Shown: positions 1 through 7,996, numbered from the stretch's first letter. The stretch: DNA of 64,000 bases from Nitrospira sp. CR1.2 (GCA_014055495.1 WIAG01000006.1:1-64000); one strand, 5' to 3'. Notes: generated from the letters alone by a model not told the origin. Numbers and translations are program-made.

Positions 1-502
1 TGAGCGAGCGTTCCTGGCTCAGCTTCAAATTGTAGACATCCGACCCACGATCGTCGGTATGCCCTTCGATCACCAGCGAATCGATGCGATCCCGCATAGC
101 GCCGCACAAGAGCGCGGCATAGGTCGGCATGGCATCCGCAAGGAATCGATCGGCGACCATGGAGAGCGTTCCCTTTCCGAACTCAAAGTTCAACAAGGCA
201 TCGGGCACGACAATCTGTACCACATTGGGGTCCGTCGAGTCGGCATCCAGGGATAAATCAAACCGCTGAAAATGGTCCCGCAACACCCCTCTGATGTCCT
301 CAGTCACCCTTTTGTCCACACGCGGCTCCGGCGCGGGGTCGGAGACCGACACCTTCGTCTGCGCGTCGGTTTCAGACACCTTGGTGACATAGGCGCTGAA
401 CAGAAGAATGAAAATGACGGCCAATGACGTCATCAAGTCCGTCACCCCAATGGTCAACACCGACGAATGTTCCGGGGAATCCACCGACGAATGGGTCCGC
501 AT
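1..502 (-). CDS. OmpA/MotB-type peptidoglycan-binding protein, ZorB-like (partial)
   Basis: Reading the minus strand from the ATG at 502 gives an N-terminal membrane protein that runs off the left edge, so the C-terminus is missing. One transmembrane helix lies at about residues 16-38 and has an Asp at position 22 (TDLMTSLAVIF), the position of the proton-relaying Asp in MotB-type stators. After a linker comes an OmpA-like domain ending at the edge with EGHTDDRG and an N-x-LSxxR motif, which binds peptidoglycan. The start lies one base after the stop of the MotA/ExbB-type gene, so the two are co-transcribed and presumably form one inner-membrane complex. The pair resembles ZorB of Zorya; a generic MotB- or TolR-type stator is the alternative. 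Domain call firm, Zorya call inferred. Confidence 0.72.
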   Translation of the reverse strand, partial: MRTHSSVDSPEHSSVLTIGVTDLMTSLAVIFILLFSAYVTKVSETDAQTKVSVSDPAPEPRVDKRVTEDIRGVLRDHFQRFDLSLDADSTDPNVVQIVVPDALLNFEFGKGTLSMVADRFLADAMPTYAALLCGAMRDRIDSLVIEGHTDDRGSDVYNLKLSQERSL

Positions 503-503
503 C

Positions 504-1745
504 TCAGGCCGCCTCCTTCATGGACGCCCCTTGCCGCCAGTTGGCAAACCAACGCAGCCCCAGCATACCCTCATCCGGAATGACGTCCTCAGCCCCCTGC
601 TGCGGCAACTCGTCATCGAATATGGTCGGCTCACGCTCATGCTCAGAAGGAGCCGAGTGGCGCTCCTGCTTGAGATCTTCAACCGAACGGGCCAACGTCT
701 GAATCGCCTGGTTCAAATCTTGGATCGGTGCCGCCATCGTCTGCTGCATGACCCGTGATAATTCTTCAGCCAGACGATCCGGAGCTGCGGCGCGACCACC
801 ATGATCCCGTCGACCCAGCGCTTCCACAGCCTCCCTCAGCGCGATGACAGTGGGATTCAAACGATCGGTCAGGGTCCCGACCAATCGATCACCGAGATCG
901 CCGGGAATCACGCCCTTGCCGGCTAAGGCCTTGGTGGATCCAGCCCCCGGGGTGAAGTTTTCCAGCATTTGCTCCATCGTCCTGCGAGGAAACAGCTCAT
1001 CGACCATCGTCACAAACTGCTGCTGAGTCGTCGCCAGCCGGTGCAAGGCCGACTTCTCGAGCAGCACAAACACATTGGCACAGAGTAATCCCACGATCGA
1101 CGTCAGAAACTTTCCTGCCAACCCATTAATCAGCCCCTGAATGCCGACGATATGGGATCCATCCGCATGCAACTTACTCAGGCCGATGAGAATCGCCAGG
1201 AACGTGAACAACAACCCGCCGCCCGTAATCAACGATGGGAATTGATGGTAGAAGGCCAGATTCAACCGGCTATTCAGCAGATCACGCGGAAAAAATTCCG
1301 CTGCCGTCCGGGTCGCGAACACTTTGGGCTCGATGAACCACGCCGTGCGCTCCACGACAAATGTCTTTCGAAAGTGTAACCAGGCCTGCTCAAGGCGCGG
1401 CTCGCCACGCATCGCCTTGTCCAGCGTGTGGAGATCGTCCAGATCGACCCGTTCTGGTTGAGCGCCGGTTTGGTTCGCTGCTTTCTTGATCTCACTCAGA
1501 TTGGGGACCACGAGCCATTCGGCCTGGAGACTCTTTCGGCTGGCGACGAGGCGTTCCAGGGTGGGCCACACTCGCATGTAACAGGCCTGTCCACTGGAGA
1601 TGGCCGACATCAACCTTCCAGCATGCCAGAGAAACAGGATGATCAATCCACCTGAACCGAGCCAGCTCAGCATCGGGCTGTGAAGTTCACCGAAGAGCGT
1701 GACATCTCGGCTGAAGAATTCCCAGATAGCCATCATGGCGCCCAT
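504..1745 (-). CDS. MotA/TolQ/ExbB-type proton channel protein, ZorA-like
   Basis: A 413-residue membrane protein. Hydrophobic segments lie at about residues 25-43, 168-190 and 198-232, separated by a cytoplasmic loop of about 120 residues, which is the three-helix ExbB/TolQ/ZorA layout rather than four-helix MotA. The second helix carries the glycine-rich signature FPSLITGGGLLFTFLAILIG, typical of the family. After helix 3 comes a cytoplasmic tail of about 170 residues with heptad-like stretches (about 290-365). The next gene encodes an OmpA/MotB-type partner one base downstream, so the two should form a proton-driven complex. Tail length plus OmpA partner points to ZorA of Zorya anti-phage systems, but this tail is shorter than in the best-known ZorA and the effector genes would lie outside the window. 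ATGs at residues 4 and 5 are alternative starts. Confidence 0.72.
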   Translation of the reverse strand: MGAMMAIWEFFSRDVTLFGELHSPMLSWLGSGGLIILFLWHAGRLMSAISSGQACYMRVWPTLERLVASRKSLQAEWLVVPNLSEIKKAANQTGAQPERVDLDDLHTLDKAMRGEPRLEQAWLHFRKTFVVERTAWFIEPKVFATRTAAEFFPRDLLNSRLNLAFYHQFPSLITGGGLLFTFLAILIGLSKLHADGSHIVGIQGLINGLAGKFLTSIVGLLCANVFVLLEKSALHRLATTQQQFVTMVDELFPRRTMEQMLENFTPGAGSTKALAGKGVIPGDLGDRLVGTLTDRLNPTVIALREAVEALGRRDHGGRAAAPDRLAEELSRVMQQTMAAPIQDLNQAIQTLARSVEDLKQERHSAPSEHEREPTIFDDELPQQGAEDVIPDEGMLGLRWFANWRQGASMKEAA

Positions 1746-2002
1746 TCCTCCAGAAAAGATCCACCCGTGCGACCATACCGGGAACCGGTCACTTCAACAA
1801 TCGAGCCAAGGACATCGCCTCATGGAAGAGGCCACAATTCAGTCGGTTGGAAGAGTGCGTACCGGGACGACTGAGGTCACTCGGCAAGAACTGCCGCCAT
1901 AGGAAGGAGGTTTTTGCCGACTCCAGGCAGGTGGATTTAGGCATCCCCCCTGTGTCATGAATATCCAGACGTCTGTGTGAACAACGGGTAAGATAGGTCG
2001 AC

Positions 2003-2332
2003 ATGAGCATTCCGTGGATGGCCGCACTGCAGGTTGCCAGAACGTTGTTACCCGTGGTGGTGGACAACGCCCCTGAGCTGTTGAAGACCATCGGTCGACT
2101 CCGCGCACCCGTTCCCGCCGAGCCACCGGCCACTATCGACCCGGTCGTCTCCGCGCTTCACGAACAGATCGATGCCCATCAACGCACCATCGAGGTTCAA
2201 GCCAACACCATCGAGGGGCTCCAGACCGCCTTGCGCACCACACAACGATCGCTCTCTCTGGCAAGGAGCCTGCTGGTCGCGATTGCATTGCTCTCTCTGG
2301 CGACATTCGCCTACTTTCTTGTCCGCGCATAG
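2003..2332 (+). CDS. small tail-anchored coiled-coil protein, unknown function
   Basis: A 109-residue protein, not recognised as a named family. Residues 1-25 form an amphipathic helix, 33-45 are Pro/Ala-rich, about 47-85 show heptad-like spacing expected of a coiled coil (HEQIDAHQRTIEVQANTIEG), and residues 87-107 form a C-terminal membrane helix. It therefore looks like a tail-anchored cytoplasmic coiled-coil protein. It is divergently oriented from the ZorAB-like pair across about 260 bases and convergent with the pterin-synthase gene. A weak AGGT ribosome-binding site lies before the ATG. Whether it is linked to the ZorAB-like pair cannot be told from the sequence. Confidence 0.6.
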   Translation: MSIPWMAALQVARTLLPVVVDNAPELLKTIGRLRAPVPAEPPATIDPVVSALHEQIDAHQRTIEVQANTIEGLQTALRTTQRSLSLARSLLVAIALLSLATFAYFLVRA

Positions 2333-2504
2333 GACGCACTGGGTCACAGCGAGAGAGGCGCTGTCCGTTGAGCGCCTTGGCAAGAGCCGGAGCGTGACGT
2401 GAACGCGTCTGCTCGGCTGAGCAGAACGGGATGGGTGAAGCGAGATGAGGTCAGAGCCAAGGGCCAGAGGCCGGCCAGGGAATGGACGTGTCAGTTGTTG
2501 CGAC

Positions 2505-3257
2505 TCAACCGGAGTATTCGTAGGAGAGGTCGCGAGTCTGGACCAGCTTAACGAGCTGCAGTCGCCCTGCCGGGAGCGCCGGGACCATTCGGTCCCACAC
2601 GGCTTTGGCCAGATATGCTCCCGTGACGGATGGCGTCGCGAGCGCAATACGGAGATCGTGGCCTTCGAACGGCACCAGGACTCGCTCATGAACCAGCCGA
2701 TCCAGGGCGACAATATCGGTCACCATCCCCGTCTCCCGGTCGATCGGCCCATGCACCGAGACAAACACATCCCACGTGTGTCCGCGGTGGCCTTCATACA
2801 CTGCGGTGAATGAATAGCGTCTGGTGACCGACGCCACATCCAGCCCCGCTTCCGCCGTAAGCTCCGCGCACAAATCCTCGTCCTCATAGAGAGACAACCG
2901 TTGCAAAGTGCCGATGTCGCGCTGAGCGTCGAGCTTGTCCCAAAGCACACGCGCAATGTTTTCGGAGGTCGGAATCTGTTCTTTGAAATAGGGAAGGTCG
3001 AGGTTGAGATGTTTGTGATCAAACTCTTCCAGCACTTGCAACAACACGACCTTCAGATCAAACAGATTCACGACCATGCCGGTTCGTGGATCGACTTCGC
3101 CCGCCACGGTCACTTCCAGCATGTAATTGTGACCATGCCCAGGATCGTTATTGCAGGCCCCGAACATTGCCCGGTTCTTCGCGGCATCCCATTCGGGTTT
3201 GTGATAGCGGTGAGAGGCGCAAAATTCAATGCGCTTATTCAGCAGAACTGTTGCCAT
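2505..3257 (-). CDS. 6-pyruvoyltetrahydropterin synthase / QueD family, tandem two-domain form
   Basis: 250 residues, about twice a single QueD subunit. The first half has the full T-fold signature: zinc ligands H16, H41 and H43 (PGHGHNY), candidate catalytic Cys35, Asp80-His81 (EEFDHKHLN) and Glu99 in PTSEN. The second half (about 145-250) repeats the fold: GHTWDVFVSVHGPIDRETGM parallels GHNYMLEVTVAGEVDPRTGM, but the first zinc His is replaced and the HxH pair is altered, so this copy is probably inactive. Family members make 6-pyruvoyl- or 6-carboxytetrahydropterin (pterin or queuosine routes). Downstream of the DUF3501 gene in the same direction with a gap of about 90 bases, so possibly in that operon. 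Which pterin is made cannot be decided. Confidence 0.85.
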   Translation of the reverse strand: MATVLLNKRIEFCASHRYHKPEWDAAKNRAMFGACNNDPGHGHNYMLEVTVAGEVDPRTGMVVNLFDLKVVLLQVLEEFDHKHLNLDLPYFKEQIPTSENIARVLWDKLDAQRDIGTLQRLSLYEDEDLCAELTAEAGLDVASVTRRYSFTAVYEGHRGHTWDVFVSVHGPIDRETGMVTDIVALDRLVHERVLVPFEGHDLRIALATPSVTGAYLAKAVWDRMVPALPAGRLQLVKLVQTRDLSYEYSG

Positions 3258-3349
3258 AGCGAAGCAGTGCTAGGTTGTACCTGTTACCTGCTGAGCACAT
3301 TGGATCATAAATGAATCCCGACTTAAAAATCACAACTAAAACTCACCAC

Positions 3350-3949
3350 TCACACCCGCACGTCCGCCAACCATTCCTGACGCATGGTCCACGGGACCTC
3401 GACTTCAACATCGTAGCCGGCATGATGAACGGACAGAGCCACGCGCACGGCTGGATCGGCCAGGGCGGTGATCATGGCCGGAGTCGGACGAAATCGCACG
3501 AAATGCACCGCGCTGATTTTTGTCTCATGGCTATGCCCGCCTTCGAATTCCCCGTAGACCAGTTCGCTCCCAGCCCGCAACCCAACCTTCTCGCCATGAT
3601 CGAGTCCCATAAAGCGATCGAGCCACTGTTTCATCGTGTCCGATTCCGTCAGCTCGATCAAGAGCGTCGCGCTCAACTCCCCGGGGGCAGGCATCAGGGC
3701 ATTGTACACATCCAATTCATCCTGAATCTTCTGCGGGTCCACGATGCGTTCCACTCGAATCATTTCTTGCACTTGGAATCGTAGGGTCTCGCGATTCTCG
3801 AAGACGAGCGTGATTTTATCACCCAGAGAGATTCGCCGGCGACGCTTAAGTTCAATAATACTCCGCCGATACGGCTCACGCTGCCGCTCATACTCGTCAG
3901 GACCCAATACATCAGATTGCGCCAACCGTTGCATCATGTCGTTCGTCAC
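3350..3949 (-). CDS. DUF3501 family protein
   Basis: 199 residues, soluble, no signal peptide. The sequence fits DUF3501: an N-terminal basic segment (RRSIIELKRRRRISLGD), a central part with MIRVERI and YNALMP, and a C-terminal beta-rich half ending in a conserved HHAGYDVEVEVP-type stretch. Function is unknown. Its start overlaps the stop of the upstream Fe-S protein gene by four bases (ATGA), indicating translational coupling. Rubrerythrin and a PerR-type regulator precede that gene, so a role in peroxide or oxidative-stress handling together with the Fe-S protein is a fair inference, not a demonstrated one. Confidence 0.82.
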   Translation of the reverse strand: MTNDMMQRLAQSDVLGPDEYERQREPYRRSIIELKRRRRISLGDKITLVFENRETLRFQVQEMIRVERIVDPQKIQDELDVYNALMPAPGELSATLLIELTESDTMKQWLDRFMGLDHGEKVGLRAGSELVYGEFEGGHSHETKISAVHFVRFRPTPAMITALADPAVRVALSVHHAGYDVEVEVPWTMRQEWLADVRV

Positions 3950-5247
3950 TTGTGCCCAACCGGAGATGCCGGCGGATCACTCGGTAATCCATAGGCATCA
4001 CGGACAATTTGAATAGGATGTTGTGTGGACGTTCCTCCGACATGGGCAGCCGCCCCTGCTTGGTCTAATTGCAACCCCGCCAACGGACAATCGGAAGCCA
4101 CCAGGTCTGCCGGGACCTGCTCCACCAGACGGACCGCCTTATGCGCGATCTTCATCGACAGCGAGAAGAATTCCGTCTTGGCCGACCAGGACCCATCATG
4201 GCCGGAGCATTTTTCTATCACGTCAACTTTCGCCCCGGCGCATTCCATCAATTCTTTGGACTTGAAGCCGATGTTTTGGTCTCGTAAGTGACAGGGCATC
4301 TGATAGGCAACCCGACCAGGATTCCTGGTGAAGTCCGTGGCCAGTCCCCCCTCACGCTTGAGCTTCATGAGGTATTCGCAGATGTCGAATGTCTGGCTTG
4401 CGACGCGCCGGGCAGCGTCTCCCTCCAGGAGGCCGGCATATTCACGTTTGATCATCAGGCTGCAACTGGGAGTGGGAACCACAACATCGTAGCCCCGATC
4501 GATCCATGGCTTCAGCGACGCGACCGTCCGTTCTGCCGCCGCCACCATCGCCGCTGTGTCTCCGATGTCAAACGACGGCATCCCGCAGCACGACTGATCC
4601 GGCAACTCCACATGAACATTGTTTTTTTCGAGAACTTGTACGGCCGCTTTGCCGACATCAGTGGACTGATAGTTGACCAAACAGCCGGCAAACAACGCCA
4701 CCTTCTTCCCCGTCGCGGGCTTGCGACCTCTCCCCCACTGCCCCCACCACCGGACAAATGTCTCACGCTGATAGTGCAACACCTGGCGCTCACGGTGCAC
4801 TCCCAGCAAAGACTGCATGAGCCGGCGTACCCATCCCTGTGCGAGTCCCCAATTGACCAACGGCGCACACGCGCTGTTCAGCCGTCCCAGTAGGTCGGTC
4901 CTCGTCAGCAGCCAGTCTCGCCACCTGGTGCCCCGTTCCGCCGCCAGTCGCTTTTTCCAGATCGCCATTAAGAGCGGGAAGTCAATCCCATATTGATGCG
5001 GCGGCGTGTAGGGGCAATGGTTGAAACACAGTTTGCAGTAGTAACACTCATCCACAACGTGGTGATGATCCGGGGGAGTGAATTTCGCCACGTCGCTTTC
5101 ATACTCATCGATTCGATCCAGCAACGTATTGAAAGAGGGACAGAGATTAAAGCAGCGGCGACAGCCGTCGCACACATCGTAAATTCGAAGCGTTTCTTGT
5201 TCCAGCCTCGACGGATCGATGGGTTGGAGTAGACGAAGTTCTTTCAC
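3946..5247 (-). CDS. CCG-domain Fe-S oxidoreductase (HdrD/GlpC-like)
   Basis: Cytosolic electron-transfer protein. Two 4Fe-4S ferredoxin motifs lie near the N-terminus (CDGCRRCFNLCP and CYYCKLCFNHCP), followed by two cysteine-rich CCG domains: one with GCLVNYQS and SCCGMPSF, a second with MPCHLRDQ and a CSG in place of the canonical CCG. This is the layout of HdrD, GlpC and LutA-like subunits that bind an extra cluster in the CCG domains. The second CCG motif lacks one Cys, so cluster binding there may differ. I chose GTG at 5247; an in-frame TTG at 5325 would add 26 low-complexity residues with no visible ribosome-binding site. It follows rubrerythrin by about 110 bases and overlaps DUF3501, suggesting it passes electrons in a peroxide-defence pathway. 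Physiological donor and acceptor are unknown. Confidence 0.85.
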   Translation of the reverse strand: MKELRLLQPIDPSRLEQETLRIYDVCDGCRRCFNLCPSFNTLLDRIDEYESDVAKFTPPDHHHVVDECYYCKLCFNHCPYTPPHQYGIDFPLLMAIWKKRLAAERGTRWRDWLLTRTDLLGRLNSACAPLVNWGLAQGWVRRLMQSLLGVHRERQVLHYQRETFVRWWGQWGRGRKPATGKKVALFAGCLVNYQSTDVGKAAVQVLEKNNVHVELPDQSCCGMPSFDIGDTAAMVAAAERTVASLKPWIDRGYDVVVPTPSCSLMIKREYAGLLEGDAARRVASQTFDICEYLMKLKREGGLATDFTRNPGRVAYQMPCHLRDQNIGFKSKELMECAGAKVDVIEKCSGHDGSWSAKTEFFSLSMKIAHKAVRLVEQVPADLVASDCPLAGLQLDQAGAAAHVGGTSTQHPIQIVRDAYGLPSDPPASPVGHK

Positions 5248-5354
5248 GAAGGAATTCTTGCCCCCTGAGTCGGCCGAGGCAGGATGCGCGAGCGGCGGTA
5301 TCCCGCAGCCCCCATCCTGCCCCAAACACGTCCATGGCCGACATTGGCCTGAAG

Positions 5355-5783
5355 CTATGGCTGCTTCAAGCTATCAAGTCCCTTGGTAAACCGGTTGGCG
5401 TGGGACCGCTCGGCCTTGGCCAACGTCTCAAACCACTCGGCCAGTTCGGAGAAGCCTTCATCACGCGCCGTCTTGGCCATCCCCGGATACATCTGCGTGT
5501 ATTCGTACGTTTCGCCTTCGATGGCGGATTTCAGATTGGCCTCGGTATTCCCAATCGGCACGCCGGTTGCGGGGTCACCGACTTCCTTCAGAAAATCCAA
5601 ATGCCCGAAGGCATGGCCGGTTTCCGCCTCGGACGTGTCGCGGAATAATCCGCCGACATCGGGGTATCCCTCAATATCGGCACGGCGCGCAAAGTAGAGA
5701 TACCGCCGGTTGGCTTGCGATTCCCCGGCAAAGGCGTGCTTGAGATTCTCGTGACTCTTGGTGCCTTTCAAACTGTTTCCCAT
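5355..5783 (-). CDS. rubrerythrin, diiron-only form
   Basis: 142 residues forming a ferritin-like four-helix bundle. The diiron ligands are visible as two helix pairs: E21 ([10 protein letters not shown]), E54xxH57 (EAETGHA), E91/E94 (EGETYEY) and E125xxH128 (KAERSHA). There is no C-terminal rubredoxin domain with CxxC pairs, so this is the short rubrerythrin/sulerythrin type and needs an outside electron donor; the Fe-S protein next door is an obvious candidate. Family members reduce hydrogen peroxide to water. The ATG at 5783 is chosen because a GGGGGAG ribosome-binding site precedes it; longer reading frames extend into the perR gene. It lies just downstream of perR and is probably under PerR control. 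Confidence 0.9.
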   Translation of the reverse strand: MGNSLKGTKSHENLKHAFAGESQANRRYLYFARRADIEGYPDVGGLFRDTSEAETGHAFGHLDFLKEVGDPATGVPIGNTEANLKSAIEGETYEYTQMYPGMAKTARDEGFSELAEWFETLAKAERSHANRFTKGLDSLKQP

Positions 5784-5818
5784 GCTCCCCCCCTTACATG
5801 AATGGATACTGTTGCTGC

Positions 5819-6271
5819 TTATCCCTGAGACGGAGACGCCTCGCGCCTGCCCGCTCGACAACTCACACAATAGCCGTGAAACTCAACCCGATGACCGAGC
5901 ACGTGAAATCCCCTGGCCTGCCGAGCGGAGATTTCCAACCGATCCAGCTCCTGATCCATCACATCCTCGATCCGACTGCACTGCACACAGACAAGGTGGT
6001 GATGCATGGTGACGTTCCCGTCAAACCGCGCCACCTCGTGCCCGACGTTGACTTCCTGGAGCAATCCGGCTTTTCGCAACACCCCCAGGGTGTAATAGAC
6101 CGTATTCCGCGACATCGTCGGATGCTGCCGCGTCACCATGCGGTACAGATCCTCGGCAGTCGGATGGCTGGTCGTCTCGACTAATGCGGCATAGATTGCC
6201 GCACGCTGACGCGTCACACGAACTGCCTGTCGACGAAAGCGGGCCTCGATTTCCTGCGGATGCAGCGTCAT
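5819..6271 (-). CDS. perR: PerR-type peroxide-sensing Fur family repressor
   Basis: Fur-family winged-helix regulator of about 150 residues. The structural zinc site is two CxxC pairs (C95-C98 and C135-C138). The regulatory-metal ligands H36, D84, H90, H92 and D103 line up one residue off the known Bacillus PerR set (H37, D85, H91, H93, D104); an Asp rather than Glu at the last position favours PerR over Fur. The recognition helix region contains MSRNTVYYTLGVL. Start at 6271 is preferred over the ORF start at 6310 because a perfect palindrome (6289-6301) lies between them, as expected for autoregulation. Rubrerythrin, Fe-S and DUF3501 genes follow in the same direction, giving a coherent peroxide-stress operon. 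Confidence 0.88.
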   Translation of the reverse strand: MTLHPQEIEARFRRQAVRVTRQRAAIYAALVETTSHPTAEDLYRMVTRQHPTMSRNTVYYTLGVLRKAGLLQEVNVGHEVARFDGNVTMHHHLVCVQCSRIEDVMDQELDRLEISARQARGFHVLGHRVEFHGYCVSCRAGRREASPSQG

Positions 6272-6288
6272 GGCATTGGTACCTAGAC

Positions 6289-6301
6289 AGGAATGATTCC
6301 T
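6289..6301. promoter_or_regulatory. candidate PerR operator upstream of perR
   Basis: A perfect 6-1-6 palindrome (AGGAAT, one base, ATTCCT) lies 18 bases before the chosen perR start. Fur-family boxes are typically 7-1-7 inverted repeats, so spacing and place fit an autoregulatory operator. The bases differ from the AT-rich Bacillus PerR box, so this is inference from symmetry and position. Confidence 0.5.
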
Positions 6302-6478
6302 ACATAGCATGCCGTTCTACCCGACGGCAAGACGCGCGCTTGCTCGGTAGGCATTGGGAGAGAACGTCTGCTGCTTCGAACCACACACAGGTGGGGGGAT
6401 CCACTCCCTCGGATCGAAGCTCGAGAGCATGAGAGAGAGTTGGAAAACAATGGCGCCGGGGAAAAAACGCTGCCGAGG

Positions 6479-7036
6479 CTAACGGCCACTGTAGCGTGGC
6501 AACTCCGTCATGATATCAGCGAGGCACTTGTACGCCTGATCTTTCGCCGAAAGCAGTGGCGTCGTGATGGGCCAGGAAATAGCCAGATCCGGATCATTCC
6601 AAATGATGCCACGCTCATCGGCTGGGGAATACACATCGGTGCACTTATATAAAAACCCGGCCTCCTCACTGAGCACGCAGAACCCGTGGGCGAAGCCAGG
6701 CGGAATGTAGAGTTGCCGCATGGTCGTCTCCGACAATTCCGCCCCATACCATTGCCCGAAGGTCGGCGATCCCTGACGGATATCCACCGCCACATCGTAG
6801 ACCGAGCCTTTCACAACTGTGACTAACTTACCCTGGGGGCGTCCGAGCTGATAATGGAGCCCCCGCAACGTACCGCGCACGGACCAGGAAAAATTGTCTT
6901 GCACGAAAGACTTGTCGATCGCCGCCGCGCCATAGCGCGACTCACGAAAAATCTCGACGAACTTCCCCCGAGCATCTCCGAACACATCGGGCTCGATTTG
7001 AAACAGGCCGCTGAGCGGCGTCGGCAAAATCCGCAT
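6479..7036 (-). CDS. rfbC: dTDP-4-dehydrorhamnose 3,5-epimerase
   Basis: 185 residues with the RmlC cupin fold. Conserved signatures are FVQDNFSWS, the catalytic-His motif RGLHYQ (H61) and YIPPGFAHGF. It epimerises dTDP-4-dehydro-6-deoxyglucose at C3 and C5 on the way to dTDP-L-rhamnose for surface polysaccharide. The start at 7036 has a strong AGGAGG site 5-6 bases upstream; the longer frame to 7075 does not. No other rhamnose genes (rmlA, rmlB, rmlD) are adjacent, so it stands alone here. Length is normal for the family. Confidence 0.93.
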   Translation of the reverse strand: MRILPTPLSGLFQIEPDVFGDARGKFVEIFRESRYGAAAIDKSFVQDNFSWSVRGTLRGLHYQLGRPQGKLVTVVKGSVYDVAVDIRQGSPTFGQWYGAELSETTMRQLYIPPGFAHGFCVLSEEAGFLYKCTDVYSPADERGIIWNDPDLAISWPITTPLLSAKDQAYKCLADIMTELPRYSGR

Positions 7037-7208
7037 GAGACCTCCTGGAACAGACCTAGTGGCCATCATACCCAATTCCGTCGAAGGTGGGAACTCGATC
7101 TAGGAAAACCTCGGCGGATAAAACGTTGGCAATGGCTCCGGTAAGGAAACTGCCCGGGAACAATCGCGGCGAAACCCTGGTCTGTGCCTTGAGAGATTCG
7201 ATCAACGG

Positions 7209-7616
7209 TCAATTGTGATCGGAACGGCCGGGTGGCGGAGGCGCGGGCGGATCCGGATACAATTTGTGCAACCGGTCTATGAGTGGTTCTGCAGCCGGGC
7301 TGCTGAGACGTGACGGGTCGCTGGGCGCATGATCCCATGTCAGCGTCGTAATGCCCGCTTCGGCAAAAAGCTGGCGAATCGTCGCCACAACCGCATCAAG
7401 CGTGAGTTCCGTGCCAAAACGAAGGTCCAACACGCGCTCCGCCTGATTGACGGGTGGAGGATCGGTGTTGACCAACGCCCAGCAGGCGTCGAAGACTCTT
7501 CGACGGAGCTCTTCCGGCACGTTCAGCGTCTCCAACCCGGACGTGCAGAGTGCGGACACCACAAGCACAAATTGGAGATCCGGCATGCCGGGACGCTGGA
7601 TATTCAGGGATTGCAT
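7209..7616 (-). CDS. hypothetical protein with proline-rich C-terminus
   Basis: 135 residues, not recognised. The N-terminal 95 residues look globular and helical (VPEELRRRVFDACWALVNT), with no membrane helix or cofactor motif. The C-terminus holds a PPAPPPPG run. It lies divergently from the MoaD-like gene, with starts about 107 bases apart. No clear ribosome-binding site precedes the ATG at 7616. It is kept as a gene because both strands here lack a better candidate and codon use looks normal. Confidence 0.5.
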   Translation of the reverse strand: MQSLNIQRPGMPDLQFVLVVSALCTSGLETLNVPEELRRRVFDACWALVNTDPPPVNQAERVLDLRFGTELTLDAVVATIRQLFAEAGITTLTWDHAPSDPSRLSSPAAEPLIDRLHKLYPDPPAPPPPGRSDHN

Positions 7617-7723
7617 AGTGGTAATATTAGCCGCGGCCGCTGAATCGAGTCAATTTTTCCGCGGTCTCCAGACTCGTCACCTCAGCACTGCGTAACACAT
7701 CGTCGACGGAGGTTTCACAGCGC

Positions 7724-7996
7724 ATGATTACCATCACCCTAATGGGACAACTCCAGACCACGGATGGAGAACGAGACTTGGCCTGCGAACTCCCCGCTCC
7801 GGTTACGGTTCGCCAGGTCATTCAACGGCAGGGCCGTGGTCTTCGCCACATGCTCCAACTGTTACGTGAAAAAAAGGTCTTGGTCACGATCAACAAGCGG
7901 ATCGCGAGCGAGGATTCCATCGTGCAGGATGGAGATGCCGTGCGCTTTGTGGGACATGACGGTGCCGGAGGGAGCGGGCTGGCCCCGTCGTTCTAG
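7724..7996 (+). CDS. MoaD/ThiS-like ubiquitin-fold sulfur carrier protein
   Basis: 90 residues with a beta-grasp fold pattern: ITITLMGQLQ, a central helix (VTVRQVIQRQ), VLVTINKRIA, and a terminal IVQDGDAVRFVGHDGAGG. This fits MoaD/ThiS family carriers that hold sulfur as a C-terminal thiocarboxylate. Unlike standard members it does not end in Gly-Gly: a GG at residues 82-83 is followed by seven more residues (SGLAPSF). It would need trimming to act as a carrier, or it is a non-carrier relative. A GGAGG site lies about nine bases before the ATG. No moa or thi genes are adjacent, so the pathway is unknown. Confidence 0.75.
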   Translation: MITITLMGQLQTTDGERDLACELPAPVTVRQVIQRQGRGLRHMLQLLREKKVLVTINKRIASEDSIVQDGDAVRFVGHDGAGGSGLAPSF

